Notes: generated by a model not told the origin, from the letters alone. DNA of 19,972 nucleotides from JAWXUD01 sp044432945 (GCA_044432945.1 JAWXUD010000030.1:1-19972); one strand, 5' to 3'; counted from the stretch's first letter, positions 8,278 through 16,552 are shown. Made by a program: numbers and translations.

Positions 8278-10647
8278 ATGAATATTCAGGAAAAAAGTAT
8301 AATATCATTGGAGTTTAACAAAATTGTTGGGGAACTATCAAAGCTTGCAAAGTTCTCTCAAAGTAAGGAATTTTGTCTTGATTTGAAACCATTTGAGGGT
8401 GTCGATGAAATTAATGAACAATTGGATTTTACTAAGGAGGCTAAATATATTTTAGATTTACCTGCAGAGCTTCCAGTAGGATTTGTAGCTGATATAAAAA
8501 AACTTAAAAAAGGCATGTCTGCGAATTATCTTTCTGAATTAGAGTTGATCGATGTTGCTAAAACGATGAATTCTTCTCGTATAGTCAAAAATTTTTTGGT
8601 ATCAAATTTAGAGCCAACTGCCAAGCTTAGAGAATTAGGTTCTAGATTGGTCGCTGAGCGTGAGGTTGAAGAGCGTATTCTTAATACTTTTGATGAGAAT
8701 TTGAATATAAGACAAGATGCAACGGCTGAGTTGAAGGGGTTATATTCGGCATTGAGAGATAATGAGAAAAATCTTAAATCAAAAGTTAGCGAGCTTTTAA
8801 ATTCGCCATCATTTTCAAAGCATTTACAAGAAAATATTTATACAACTCGTGATGATAGAATAGTATTTCAGGTTATGGCTAGTGCTAAATCAAAAATTAA
8901 TGGGATAGTTCATGATGTTTCAGCAACAAATAAAACTTTTTATATTGAACCTCAGCAAATAGTGCCTTTGAATAACAAAATTCGTGAAATTAAATCAAAT
9001 ATTCACGCTGAGTGTATTAAAATTCTTGTCGATTTATCTTCGTTGGTGAAACAGCATATTAATGAAATAGCTTTGAGTGAGAGGATTTTAACAGAAATCG
9101 ATTTCCATTTTGCTAAAGCTCGTTATGCTGTGAAGATTGGTGCGATTGAACCTGATATTGTGTCTGAAAAAGTTGTTGAATTTGAGAATATGAAGCACCC
9201 ATTGCTTATTGGTAATGTAGAAAACGTTGTTACTAATAATTTAGAAATTGGTAAGGATTTTAAATCTATAATTATTACAGGTTCTAACACTGGTGGAAAG
9301 ACTGTAACTTTAAAAACTATTGGGTTGTTTATATTGATGGCGAAAGCGGGTTTGTTTTTGCCTTGCACTATGGCAAAGGTTTATCCGTTTAAAAAAGTTT
9401 TAGCAGATATTGGCGATGAGCAAAGTATTTTGCAAAACTTGTCTACATTTTCTTCGCACATAACTAATATTGTAGAGATTATAAATAGTAGTGATGAGGA
9501 AACTTTCATATTACTTGATGAAATATGTGCGGGTACTGATCCTGTTGAAGGTGCGGTTTTGGCAAGGGTTATTTTAGAAAAGTTTGTTTATAATAAAGCG
9601 TTTTCTATAATAACTACGCATTTTGGTGAGCTTAAAGCTTTAGAGTATTCTAATCCTTATTTTAAAAATGCTTCTGTTGAATTTGATACGACAACTCTCA
9701 AGCCAACTTATAGATTAAAAATTGGTGTACCAGGGTTGAGTAATGCGATTGCCATTGCTTCGCTTTTAGGTCTGGATAAAGGGATTACAGAGCAAGCTCA
9801 AGATTTTTTGAATTCAAAAAAAGATCCGTCAATTTTGGTTGTTGAAAAATTGCAGGAAACTCAAACGAAACTTGCTCAAAATTTAGAACATGCTGAGGCT
9901 TTGAAAGAACAATCAGAATTTATCAAGTCTGAGTATGAAGAGAATTTGGAAACGATTAAAAAGGATAAAAAGAAAACCGTTAAGCAGATTAAGGAACGAT
10001 TTAAACATGAGATATTAGATGTTAAAGCTGAGATTAAGGATATTCTTGAAGAATTAAGGCGTGAGAAGTCTGAAAAAATTGCTAGACGTTCTTATGCTAG
10101 GGTTGCACAATTAGAAAATAAATTCTCAGGAAAATTAGATGAATATAGCGAAAAAACAGTTTATGGCGAAATCGATTGGGATAATGTCAAAGTTGATGAT
10201 AAGTTGATTTTAAAAGAACATAATCAGTCTGTAACTCTGCTTTCATTACCTGATAAAAATTCGAGCGTTTTTATATTGATGGGTAATTTTAAGACTAAGA
10301 TTAAAATCGATAAGTTAGCGAGTTATGATGCTAGGTTTGAGAAAAAAGTCGCCTCTACGACAAGACCAAAAAGTTTACATGGATTTGAATTAAAAAAAGT
10401 TAGTATATCTTCAACATTAGATTTGCGTGGATATAAAGTTGAGGATGCATTAGATAGTTTGGAGGTTTATTTGGACAAAGCTAGTTTGGCAAATCTTGCA
10501 TCGGTTAATGTGATACACGGGCATGGGACTGGGGCTTTGAAACAGGCAGTGCGTGAATTTTTGTCAACTACGCCATATGTCGCAAGTTATAGAGCTGGTG
10601 AAGATGGTGAAGGTGGAGATGGAATTAGTATTGTAAGCATTAGATAA
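8278..10647 (+). CDS. mutS2: MutS2-family ATPase with C-terminal Smr nuclease domain
   Basis: The 789-aa product has the MutS2 order: helical core/clamp, ABC-type ATPase, a long charged coiled coil (about 515-620) and a C-terminal Smr domain. The Walker A is GSNTGGKT (335-342); the usual second residue is Pro, here Ser. The Walker B is ILLDEICAGTDPVEG (Asp414, Glu415). Smr hallmarks are LDLRG (714-718) and HGHGTG (747-752). There is no mismatch-recognition N-terminal domain. In other bacteria MutS2 has been linked to suppression of homologous recombination and to processing of collided ribosomes; which role applies here cannot be seen. No Shine-Dalgarno precedes ATG 8278, and the nearest upstream ATG (8262) is out of frame. 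A 51-nt gap separates it from the peptidase gene, a likely operon partner. Confidence 0.96.
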   Translation: MNIQEKSIISLEFNKIVGELSKLAKFSQSKEFCLDLKPFEGVDEINEQLDFTKEAKYILDLPAELPVGFVADIKKLKKGMSANYLSELELIDVAKTMNSSRIVKNFLVSNLEPTAKLRELGSRLVAEREVEERILNTFDENLNIRQDATAELKGLYSALRDNEKNLKSKVSELLNSPSFSKHLQENIYTTRDDRIVFQVMASAKSKINGIVHDVSATNKTFYIEPQQIVPLNNKIREIKSNIHAECIKILVDLSSLVKQHINEIALSERILTEIDFHFAKARYAVKIGAIEPDIVSEKVVEFENMKHPLLIGNVENVVTNNLEIGKDFKSIIITGSNTGGKTVTLKTIGLFILMAKAGLFLPCTMAKVYPFKKVLADIGDEQSILQNLSTFSSHITNIVEIINSSDEETFILLDEICAGTDPVEGAVLARVILEKFVYNKAFSIITTHFGELKALEYSNPYFKNASVEFDTTTLKPTYRLKIGVPGLSNAIAIASLLGLDKGITEQAQDFLNSKKDPSILVVEKLQETQTKLAQNLEHAEALKEQSEFIKSEYEENLETIKKDKKKTVKQIKERFKHEILDVKAEIKDILEELRREKSEKIARRSYARVAQLENKFSGKLDEYSEKTVYGEIDWDNVKVDDKLILKEHNQSVTLLSLPDKNSSVFILMGNFKTKIKIDKLASYDARFEKKVASTTRPKSLHGFELKKVSISSTLDLRGYKVEDALDSLEVYLDKASLANLASVNVIHGHGTGALKQAVREFLSTTPYVASYRAGEDGEGGDGISIVSIR

Positions 10648-10698
10648 AAGTAGCTTAAAAAACTTTTTGTATGATTAATAATAATTTAGGAGAATAAA

Positions 10699-11859
10699 AT
10701 GGATATAAATAAAATAAGAAAAGAATACGAATTGATAGATTTGTTTTGCAATTTAGCAGAAATACCCTCACCGTCATTGGGAGAAGAGAAAGTTGCTTTT
10801 TGGATTAAAAAGTATTGTGATGATAATAAAATGATTTGTGAATTTGATGATTACCAAAACGTTTATATTGAAATTCCTGCAACAGATAGTGAGAAGCAAT
10901 CGTTGTTGCTTTCTGCTCATATGGACGTTATTGGTGATGCTAGTGAGGTTGTGACTTATCTCGATGGCGATTTGATTAGAGCAAAGGGGCGTACGCTTGG
11001 AGCTGATGATAAGGCGGGAATTGCGAGTGCGTTATTATTGGCTAAAAATATTCAAAATTCTGATTTTAGTCACGGTGGTATTGAGTTAGTGTTTACTCGT
11101 GACGAGGAATCTGGCATGTCAGGAATTCGACATGTGAATTTTTCTAAGATTAATTCAAAATATATTTTGGTTTGCGATAGCGATAGCTTGGGGCAGTTAG
11201 AGGTTTCAGGAGCGAGTTATACGCAGGTGAAAATCGAGGTTAATAGCTTTAAGGGTGGGCATTCTGGAATTGATATTGCAGATACTACAAGAGAAAACGC
11301 AGCTAAGTTGATTGCTGATATAGTTTCAGATTTACCGCAAGGGGTTTATCATTCACAAGATGGCAGTGTGATTACTTCTTGTAATTTAGGTGGAATTATT
11401 TCAGGTGATGTTGCGGTTACGAATATTATTAATACTAATGCAAAAGCGAGTTATTCGATTAGAAGTGCAGATAAGGCATTGGAGGAAGAACTGAAATCTA
11501 AAATGAGTGTGGTGATTTCAGATTTTAACAAACAATATGCGGGGGTTGCACAGGCAAGTATCGTGTTTGAACAGCATTTGCCAGCTTTTGAAAAAGTCGA
11601 TGATGATTTTATTCCGACCATTTTTGAAAAAGTAGCAAAAGTCGTTGGTGTTAAAGAGGATATTTCGTCTTTTCACGCTGGGGCTGAAACACATATTTAT
11701 GCTAATCAGAAAAATTCTAATGGCGAAGGGTTTGCACCTTATTTGATAGGTTTGGCGGATATTTGTAATATGCATTCTCGTGAAGAAAATGTTGATTATA
11801 AATCGATGTTAAAAGGTTATGAGCTTTTGCAAGAATTTTTCAAAGCGTATAATAGTTAG
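10699..11859 (+). CDS. pepT: M20-family di-zinc peptidase, peptidase T-like
   Basis: Cytoplasmic aminotripeptidase-like enzyme of 386 aa. The zinc and catalytic residues of clan MH are visible: SAHMDV (His74, Asp76), GADDKAG (101-107, bridging Asp), TRDEESG (catalytic Glu136/137), CDSD (Asp160/162) and NMHSREE (His359). The dimerisation domain lies between them, beginning near SFKGGHSG. GADDKAG and the TRDEESGMSG block fit peptidase T and its Firmicute-type PepT-like relatives better than ArgE or DapE. AGGAG lies 7 nt before the ATG. The gene follows mutS2 by 51 nt with no terminator between, and is followed at once by the SRP RNA promoter. Confidence 0.9.
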   Translation: MDINKIRKEYELIDLFCNLAEIPSPSLGEEKVAFWIKKYCDDNKMICEFDDYQNVYIEIPATDSEKQSLLLSAHMDVIGDASEVVTYLDGDLIRAKGRTLGADDKAGIASALLLAKNIQNSDFSHGGIELVFTRDEESGMSGIRHVNFSKINSKYILVCDSDSLGQLEVSGASYTQVKIEVNSFKGGHSGIDIADTTRENAAKLIADIVSDLPQGVYHSQDGSVITSCNLGGIISGDVAVTNIINTNAKASYSIRSADKALEEELKSKMSVVISDFNKQYAGVAQASIVFEQHLPAFEKVDDDFIPTIFEKVAKVVGVKEDISSFHAGAETHIYANQKNSNGEGFAPYLIGLADICNMHSREENVDYKSMLKGYELLQEFFKAYNS

Positions 11860-11873
11860 TTTTATTTATGAGA

Positions 11874-11902
11874 TTGTTATTTTTTTGTGTTTGTGCTTTA
11901 AT
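11874..11902 (+). promoter_or_regulatory. Promoter of the SRP RNA gene
   Basis: TTGTTA (11874-11879) and TTTAAT (11897-11902) have an exact 17-nt spacer, putting the start at about 11909-11911. That coincides with the first base of the RNA's closing helix. The agreement of the two independent signals makes this the best-supported promoter in the window. Confidence 0.7.
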
Positions 11903-11910
11903 TAATTTAA

Positions 11911-12172
11911 GCCGTACTCCACGGGGAATTGCAATCTCTTGACCCGAAGCTAATGCGGGGTGCAGAGCCTGTTGTGAGGATTTGTGAGTGCTGTGAATGA
12001 TAATATTATTTGTTGACGTTCAAACTTATAGTGGCGTAAAATACCGAACCGTGTCAGGATAGAGATATAGCAGCACTAAGGTAACCTTTGCGGGTATTAT
12101 ATTTTTGAAAATAGAATGATATTGTTTGAAACTAAGTTCACTTTTTCGATAGACAGTGGTACGGCTTTTTTT
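11911..12172 (+). ncRNA. ffs: Signal recognition particle RNA, bacterial large (Alu-containing) type
   Basis: RNA scaffold of the SRP, which with Ffh targets membrane and secreted proteins to the translocon. Domain IV is unmistakable: ACC-GUG (12048-12053) pairs with CAC-UAA-GGU (12074-12082) around the asymmetric loop UCAGG/AGCAG (12054-12058/12069-12073). An AUA/UAU helix then carries a GAGA tetraloop (12062-12065). The 5' end GCCGUAC (11911-11917) pairs with GUACGGC (12159-12165), followed by seven Ts (12166-12172), so the terminal helix doubles as the terminator. The length of about 255 nt, and a 5' region that aligns by eye with the Bacillus scRNA (including the UUGACGUU block at 12013-12020), indicate the large form with an Alu domain rather than the roughly 100-nt 4.5S form. 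The distal helix is AU-closed, unlike the usual GC-rich one. Confidence 0.93.
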
Positions 12173-12184
12173 ATTTTAAGGGAT

Positions 12185-12214
12185 TTGCCAAAACGGGTTG
12201 ATTTATAATATAAT
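12185..12214 (+). promoter_or_regulatory. Candidate promoter for the YdjC-like/PLD gene pair
   Basis: TTGCCA (12185-12190) and TATAAT (12209-12214) are 18 nt apart. Two further TATAAT hexamers overlap or follow (12204-12209 and 12217-12222), so the exact -10 is uncertain. Confidence 0.4.
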
Positions 12215-12241
12215 TATATAATCGATTAGTAAGAGGTTTTT

Positions 12242-13087
12242 ATGGCAGATAAAAAGTTTATACTTAGTGCTGATGGCTTTGGGGCTTCAAAAGCTCACAA
12301 CAAAGCTGTTTTAGAAGGCTATAATAATGGGTTTTTGAATAGTGCAAGTATTTGCGTTAATGGAAAGGCTTTTGATATTGCTGTAAATGAAATTTTGCCA
12401 GAGTGTCCAAATTTGTCTGTGGGTATTCAGCTAAACCTTACTGCTGGACGTTCTTTGACAAAATCCTTGTTACTTACTAATAAGAAAAATAAGTTTAATA
12501 ATACATTTTTTACACTTTTGTTTAAGTCAAATTCATCTGAATTTTTAGAACAGGCAGAAGTTGAGTTGAGAACTCAGATTGAAACATTATCTAATTATGT
12601 TTCAATTGATTTTATAACATCGGTTGCTTCGATGCATTCTATACCTAATTTATTTGAGATTGTCGCAAAATTAGCAAAAGAATATAATATCGCATATGTA
12701 AGAACGCATTATGAGGAAGTATATTTTATTTCTAGTTTAAGAAAACATTTGAATTTCAGATATCCATTTAATTTGATTAAGATGTTTTTGTTGAATTTTT
12801 TCACGCTTAAAAATAATAGAATGATTGAAAAGTTAGGGCTTAAAACTAATAAGTATATTATTGGTGTTGGCTATGCAGATATGATGGACGATTGTGCGGT
12901 TGAACAGGGGCTGAAAAATCTTGAAGAAAATACTCTTGTGGAAGCCGTGATATCGCCTTGCAGGTATGCTCGAGAGATTAGAAATTCTCACTATAAAGCG
13001 TTTTTAATTACTCAAAATAAATCGCTTGAAGATAAAATCAAAAGATTGGATTTTGAGATAACAAATTATAAAAAAATTAATGAATAA
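12242..13087 (+). CDS. YdjC/ChbG-HpnK deacetylase-family protein with degraded active site
   Basis: The fold signature of YdjC-type carbohydrate deacetylases is present at 281 aa: an N-terminal strand ending in ADxFGxS, then NxAVLxGYxxGxLxSASI, a GIxLNLTxGxxL block and a C-terminal SPCRYAREI region. The metal ligands are altered. The family NADDFG is SADGFG (9-14), so the second Asp is Gly12. GLHLNLT is GIQLNLT, so His is Gln63. The DxHxHxHxxP motif is TSVASMHSIP (126-135), keeping only His132. By family knowledge these residues bind the metal needed for deacetylation, so the protein is probably not a standard deacetylase. AAGAGG lies 5 nt before the ATG. Its last 8 nt overlap the next gene, suggesting translational coupling and a shared task. 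Confidence 0.8.
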   Translation: MADKKFILSADGFGASKAHNKAVLEGYNNGFLNSASICVNGKAFDIAVNEILPECPNLSVGIQLNLTAGRSLTKSLLLTNKKNKFNNTFFTLLFKSNSSEFLEQAEVELRTQIETLSNYVSIDFITSVASMHSIPNLFEIVAKLAKEYNIAYVRTHYEEVYFISSLRKHLNFRYPFNLIKMFLLNFFTLKNNRMIEKLGLKTNKYIIGVGYADMMDDCAVEQGLKNLEENTLVEAVISPCRYAREIRNSHYKAFLITQNKSLEDKIKRLDFEITNYKKINE

Positions 13088-14333
13088 AAAAATAACTATA
13101 TTTATAATAATTTTTGCGTTTTGCTTGTTTATTGTATTTGATAATTGGCACGCTATTTCATTGAAAAAAGAAATTGAAAATGGAATTTCTGCAGAACACC
13201 TTGATTATGAAAGATACGTAAAATTATTTTTTACAGATTTTACTAAAACGTTAAAATTTAGTAACGATACTTGTGATAGTGAAATTTGTCTTGAGTTTTT
13301 GGATAGGATTAATTCGGCAGAGAATTCTATAGACATAGCTGCTTATTCTTGGAGTAAAAACGTTATTTTAGAAACTGCGTTGAAGAATGCAAAGGCACGT
13401 GGGGTTCGGATACGTTTGGTTTATGATGAAACAAAATCGGGTAATAAATTCAAATATGGGTTTAAGAATTTGGTCGATATTGTAGAAGTAAGTCAGTCAG
13501 ATAGGTCAATCAAACCTTCTGAAACGGCAAAGTTGATGCATAATAAATTTGTTATATTTGATGAAAATATAACAATGACAGGCTCGATGAATTTTACAGG
13601 AACAGGGCTTTCGGGGTTTAATTCTAATGTTGTTATTTTTGTTAAATCGAGTGAAATCGCTAGTCAATATAAAAAAGAATTCGAGCAGATGCTTGATGGT
13701 AAGTTTCATTCAAGAAAAATTGAATTTGTTCCGCAAACGGTTAGATTTGATGGTTTATCTATTACGCCTTTATTTTCGCCTAAGAATAAAATCGTTAGCA
13801 GATATTATTTGAGTTTGATAGGTGAGGCTAAAAATTATATTTATTTACCGACTTTTATAATAACGCATAATGATGTTGTCGAAGCATTGATTGATGCTGT
13901 TAATCGTGGAGTTGATGTGAAGATGGTTATTGATGCGACAAGTGCGATTAATTTTGAAGATAAGATTATTAAATTAAGAGAAAACGGTGTTATTGTTAAG
14001 TCTGAAAATTATGCGGGCAAAATGCATTCGAAAATTTTGATTATTGATGATAATGTGGTTGCTATTGGTTCAATGAATTTGTCTTATTCTGGTGAAAATC
14101 TTAATGACGAGAATATTTTAATTATTGAAAATGAAGATATAGCGAAAAGGGTTAAGCGTTATTTTGAATATACGTATGACAGTATTGCTGAAATATATTC
14201 AACCGTTAATGTGCGTGCTGAAAGTTTTAATTCAATAGGTTCTTGTGAAGATGGTATTGATAACAATTATGATCGCAAAATAGATAAAGAAGACGTTGCA
14301 TGTAGTGTGCATGAATATAGTGATGTGAAATGA
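13080..14333 (+). CDS. Membrane-anchored or exported phospholipase D-like protein with two HKD motifs
   Basis: The 417-aa protein begins with one hydrophobic helix (about 5-20) after MNKK and so is probably anchored with the catalytic part outside the cytoplasm. Two complete HKD motifs are present: HNKFVIFD (His154, Lys156, Asp161) followed by GSMN, and HSKILIID (His316, Lys318, Asp323) followed by GSMNLS. Both are intact, so a phosphodiesterase or transphosphatidylase activity on lipid or nucleic acid is expected; the substrate cannot be read from sequence. The C-terminus has an Asp/Asn-rich segment between C389 and C408 (CEDGIDNNYDRKIDKED) that resembles short calcium-binding motifs of extracellular bacterial proteins. 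Other Cys residues (C65, C70) could also form a disulfide. It overlaps the YdjC-like gene by 8 nt. Its stop is 17 nt from the convergent vWA gene's stop. Confidence 0.9.
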   Translation: MNKKITIFIIIFAFCLFIVFDNWHAISLKKEIENGISAEHLDYERYVKLFFTDFTKTLKFSNDTCDSEICLEFLDRINSAENSIDIAAYSWSKNVILETALKNAKARGVRIRLVYDETKSGNKFKYGFKNLVDIVEVSQSDRSIKPSETAKLMHNKFVIFDENITMTGSMNFTGTGLSGFNSNVVIFVKSSEIASQYKKEFEQMLDGKFHSRKIEFVPQTVRFDGLSITPLFSPKNKIVSRYYLSLIGEAKNYIYLPTFIITHNDVVEALIDAVNRGVDVKMVIDATSAINFEDKIIKLRENGVIVKSENYAGKMHSKILIIDDNVVAIGSMNLSYSGENLNDENILIIENEDIAKRVKRYFEYTYDSIAEIYSTVNVRAESFNSIGSCEDGIDNNYDRKIDKEDVACSVHEYSDVK

Positions 14334-14350
14334 ATTTTGGAATATTGATT

Positions 14351-15067
14351 TTAGTAATGCGGAATGATTTTTGCTTCTACTGTTTTCAAATTCTCTAAGC
14401 TTTTTTTAATACTATATGTCAAATCACGAGTATTTTCGGCAGAATAAAATTTCCCGCTAGTGACCATTGATGTGCATCTGAGCTGTGCGATATCATCTTC
14501 GTTTTTAATGTTAAACGCTATGACATCAATTGTGATATCATTTCTTGTCCTCACCAAATTCATTGCAAATGTGCAAGGGCTTTCGTCACAATTTTCACCG
14601 CCATCAGTAAGCAAAATAATATGTTTTTGCCCCTTAAATCCTACAAAATCGTGTCTTATAGCTTGTTTTAGTGAGTATGTAATCGGAGTCATTCCTTTTG
14701 GTTTTACTTTTTGTAAAGAGTTTAATATTTGATATGAATTGTTTTGTGCAATAGGCGTGATTAGTGTTGAAGCCTTGCAGGCATCAAACGGGGTTATCCC
14801 TGCTTTATGCCCATACACCCGCAAGCCTATTGAAATGTCATTTCCTAAGCTTGGGATTATTTCATACATTGTTGCAAGCATTAGCTCTATTTTTCGTTTA
14901 TTGTGTAAACGTTCATTCATACTGTTTGAAAAATCAAGAATGAACAGGACTTTTTTTGAATTAGTTGGGAAGTTTTTGGTAGAAAATTCATCTATGTCTT
15001 GAACTCTATAATTTGCAAATACAGGGCTGGCTAAAAATATGAGCGTTATTAAGAATAATTTTTTCAC
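14351..15067 (-). CDS. Exported von Willebrand factor A-domain protein, 238 aa
   Basis: A signal peptide (MKKLFLITLIFLASPVFA, residues 1-18, AxA-type cleavage) is followed by a single vWA domain. The metal-ion-dependent adhesion site is complete: DFSNS (Asp45, Ser47, Ser49), Thr127 in GMTPIT and Asp155 in LLTDGGE. Four Cys residues in the mature part (C97, C160, C165, C198) could form two disulfides, consistent with export. There is no transmembrane anchor or sorting signal at the C-terminus, so it is probably periplasmic or secreted. The start is GTG at 15067; an in-frame stop lies four codons upstream, and no Shine-Dalgarno is visible. It converges on the PLD gene, so the two are not one operon. 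Ligand or partner is unknown. Confidence 0.88.
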   Translation of the reverse strand: MKKLFLITLIFLASPVFANYRVQDIDEFSTKNFPTNSKKVLFILDFSNSMNERLHNKRKIELMLATMYEIIPSLGNDISIGLRVYGHKAGITPFDACKASTLITPIAQNNSYQILNSLQKVKPKGMTPITYSLKQAIRHDFVGFKGQKHIILLTDGGENCDESPCTFAMNLVRTRNDITIDVIAFNIKNEDDIAQLRCTSMVTSGKFYSAENTRDLTYSIKKSLENLKTVEAKIIPHY

Positions 15068-15121
15068 AATTTTATTCTATGAAATTAGGATAAATTTAGG
15101 CTTCCATAACTAAATTATAAA

Positions 15122-15150
15122 TTGACGATTATTTTTGCTTGCAATATTAT
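15122..15150 (+). promoter_or_regulatory. Promoter for the methionine gamma-lyase-family gene
   Basis: TTGACG (15122-15127) and TATTAT (15145-15150) have an exact 17-nt spacer. Transcription would start about 20 nt before the ATG at 15178. The 110-nt gap is divergent and must also hold the vWA gene's promoter; for that strand I see only TATAAT with a 19-nt spacing to TTGCAA. Confidence 0.6.
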
Positions 15151-15177
15151 AAATATAATTAGAAAAGGGAATTGAAT

Positions 15178-16410
15178 ATGAGTAGCAAACAAATTATAAA
15201 ATCAGCAGAAAAAAGTCTGATGAACGAGTTCGAACAAATTGAAGATATAAGAGATTTTAATCAAAGAAAAGTTTTAGATGCTTTTATTGATAATAAAGTA
15301 GCTCCTGAGCATTTTTATACCGTTTCAGGCTACGGGCATGATGATTTGGGGCGAGAAGTTTTAGATAAGGTTTTTGCTCAAACTTTTAAAGCAGAAAAAG
15401 CTTTGGTAAGAATTCATTTTGCTTCTGGTACTCATACCCTAGCTTGTTGTCTGTTCGGGAATTTAAGACCTAATGACAAGTTGGTTTCTGTTGCAGGTGC
15501 TCCTTATGATACGATGCAAGAGGTTATTGGGACGGCTGGCGATGATGAAACGAAAGAAGATTCTCTCATGGCTTTTGGGATTAAATATGAAGAAATCCCA
15601 TTGGTTGATAATTCAAAAATAGATTTTGCTGCCTTGGAAAAAACAATTGATGAAAAAACAACAATGGTTTTAATTCAACGCTCAAAGGGTTATTCTACTC
15701 GTAAATCGCTATCAATTGATACTATTGAAAGGATTTGTAAAATTGTTAAGTCGAAAAATCCTAATTGCATATGTTTTGTCGATAATTGTTATGGCGAATT
15801 TGTTGAAGAACGTGAGCCTTTAGAGGTCGGTGCTGACTTGATTGCTGGGTCTTTGATAAAAAATCCTGGTGGCGGGATTGTTGAAGCGGGTGGTTATATC
15901 GCTGGTAAAGCAAAATATGTTGATAAAAGTGCAAACCGTTTGACAGCACCTGGGATAGGCTGTGAAGGCGGTGCAATGTTTAATCAACATAGATTGATGT
16001 TTCAAGGACTGTTTATGTCACCTTCTGTGGTATCCGATGCAGTTAAAGGGGCAGTTTTGGCGTCAAAAATATTTGAAGAAATTGGCTATGTCACTTATCC
16101 AAAATTTAGCGAACATCGTACTGATATTATTCAAAATATTATATTCTCTAAACCTGAACCTCTGGAACAGTTTTGTCGTACTATTCAGTCGTTATCACCA
16201 ATTAATGGATATGTGACGCCGATAGCTGAGAATATTCCAGGTTATGAAGATAAAGTCATTATGGCTGGTGGGACTTTTATTGAAGGTTCTACAATAGAGC
16301 TTTCGGCAGATGGACCTATTAGAGAACCTTATGTGGCTTATATGCAAGGTGGATTGAATTATTCACATGTGAAAATCGCATTAGAGTGTATATTGGATAA
16401 AATCAATTAA
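15178..16410 (+). CDS. PLP-dependent methionine gamma-lyase-family protein (PF06838 type)
   Basis: A fold-type I PLP enzyme of 410 aa. The family opening is visible (FYTVSGYGHDDLGREVLDK), then RIHFASGTHTLA, GAPYDTMQEVIG, the cofactor-binding Asp in CFVDNCYGEFVE, and the probable Schiff-base Lys228 in GSLIKNPGGG. This is the group once called aluminium resistance proteins and found near hfq and miaA in many Firmicutes; the natural reaction is poorly defined, though C-S or related C-gamma chemistry is assumed from similarity to Cys/Met metabolism enzymes. I chose ATG 15178. A longer frame could start at TTG 15172, but GGGA (15167-15170) would then be only 1 nt away, against 7 nt for the ATG. 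No terminator is evident after it. Confidence 0.9.
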   Translation: MSSKQIIKSAEKSLMNEFEQIEDIRDFNQRKVLDAFIDNKVAPEHFYTVSGYGHDDLGREVLDKVFAQTFKAEKALVRIHFASGTHTLACCLFGNLRPNDKLVSVAGAPYDTMQEVIGTAGDDETKEDSLMAFGIKYEEIPLVDNSKIDFAALEKTIDEKTTMVLIQRSKGYSTRKSLSIDTIERICKIVKSKNPNCICFVDNCYGEFVEEREPLEVGADLIAGSLIKNPGGGIVEAGGYIAGKAKYVDKSANRLTAPGIGCEGGAMFNQHRLMFQGLFMSPSVVSDAVKGAVLASKIFEEIGYVTYPKFSEHRTDIIQNIIFSKPEPLEQFCRTIQSLSPINGYVTPIAENIPGYEDKVIMAGGTFIEGSTIELSADGPIREPYVAYMQGGLNYSHVKIALECILDKIN

Positions 16411-16525
16411 TAAAAAACAATAAAAATAGTTAAAAATGACTAGTTTGTAAAGTTTTATGAAGCCCCGTAATAGCTAATCTTAACTAATTCTTAGGGATTA
16501 GTATATTGATTATAGCCCGTAATGA

Positions 16526-16552
16526 TTGACGGTTAGTTTTTTATGTTATACT
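16526..16552 (+). promoter_or_regulatory. Candidate promoter for the glucan phosphorylase homologue
   Basis: TTGACG (16526-16531) and TATACT (16547-16552) are 15 nt apart (16 if the -35 is read as ATTGAC). The leader of about 60 nt contains a small hairpin, ATACTT/AAGTAT (16563-16568/16572-16577). Upstream, AGCC(C)CGTAAT occurs twice (16461-16471 and 16514-16523); its meaning is unclear. Confidence 0.4.

Noticed and set aside
12242..15067. A defence island (PLD nuclease plus vWA)
   Set aside because: Both the PLD and the vWA protein carry export signals, and no sensor, ATPase or toxin partner typical of defence systems is nearby.
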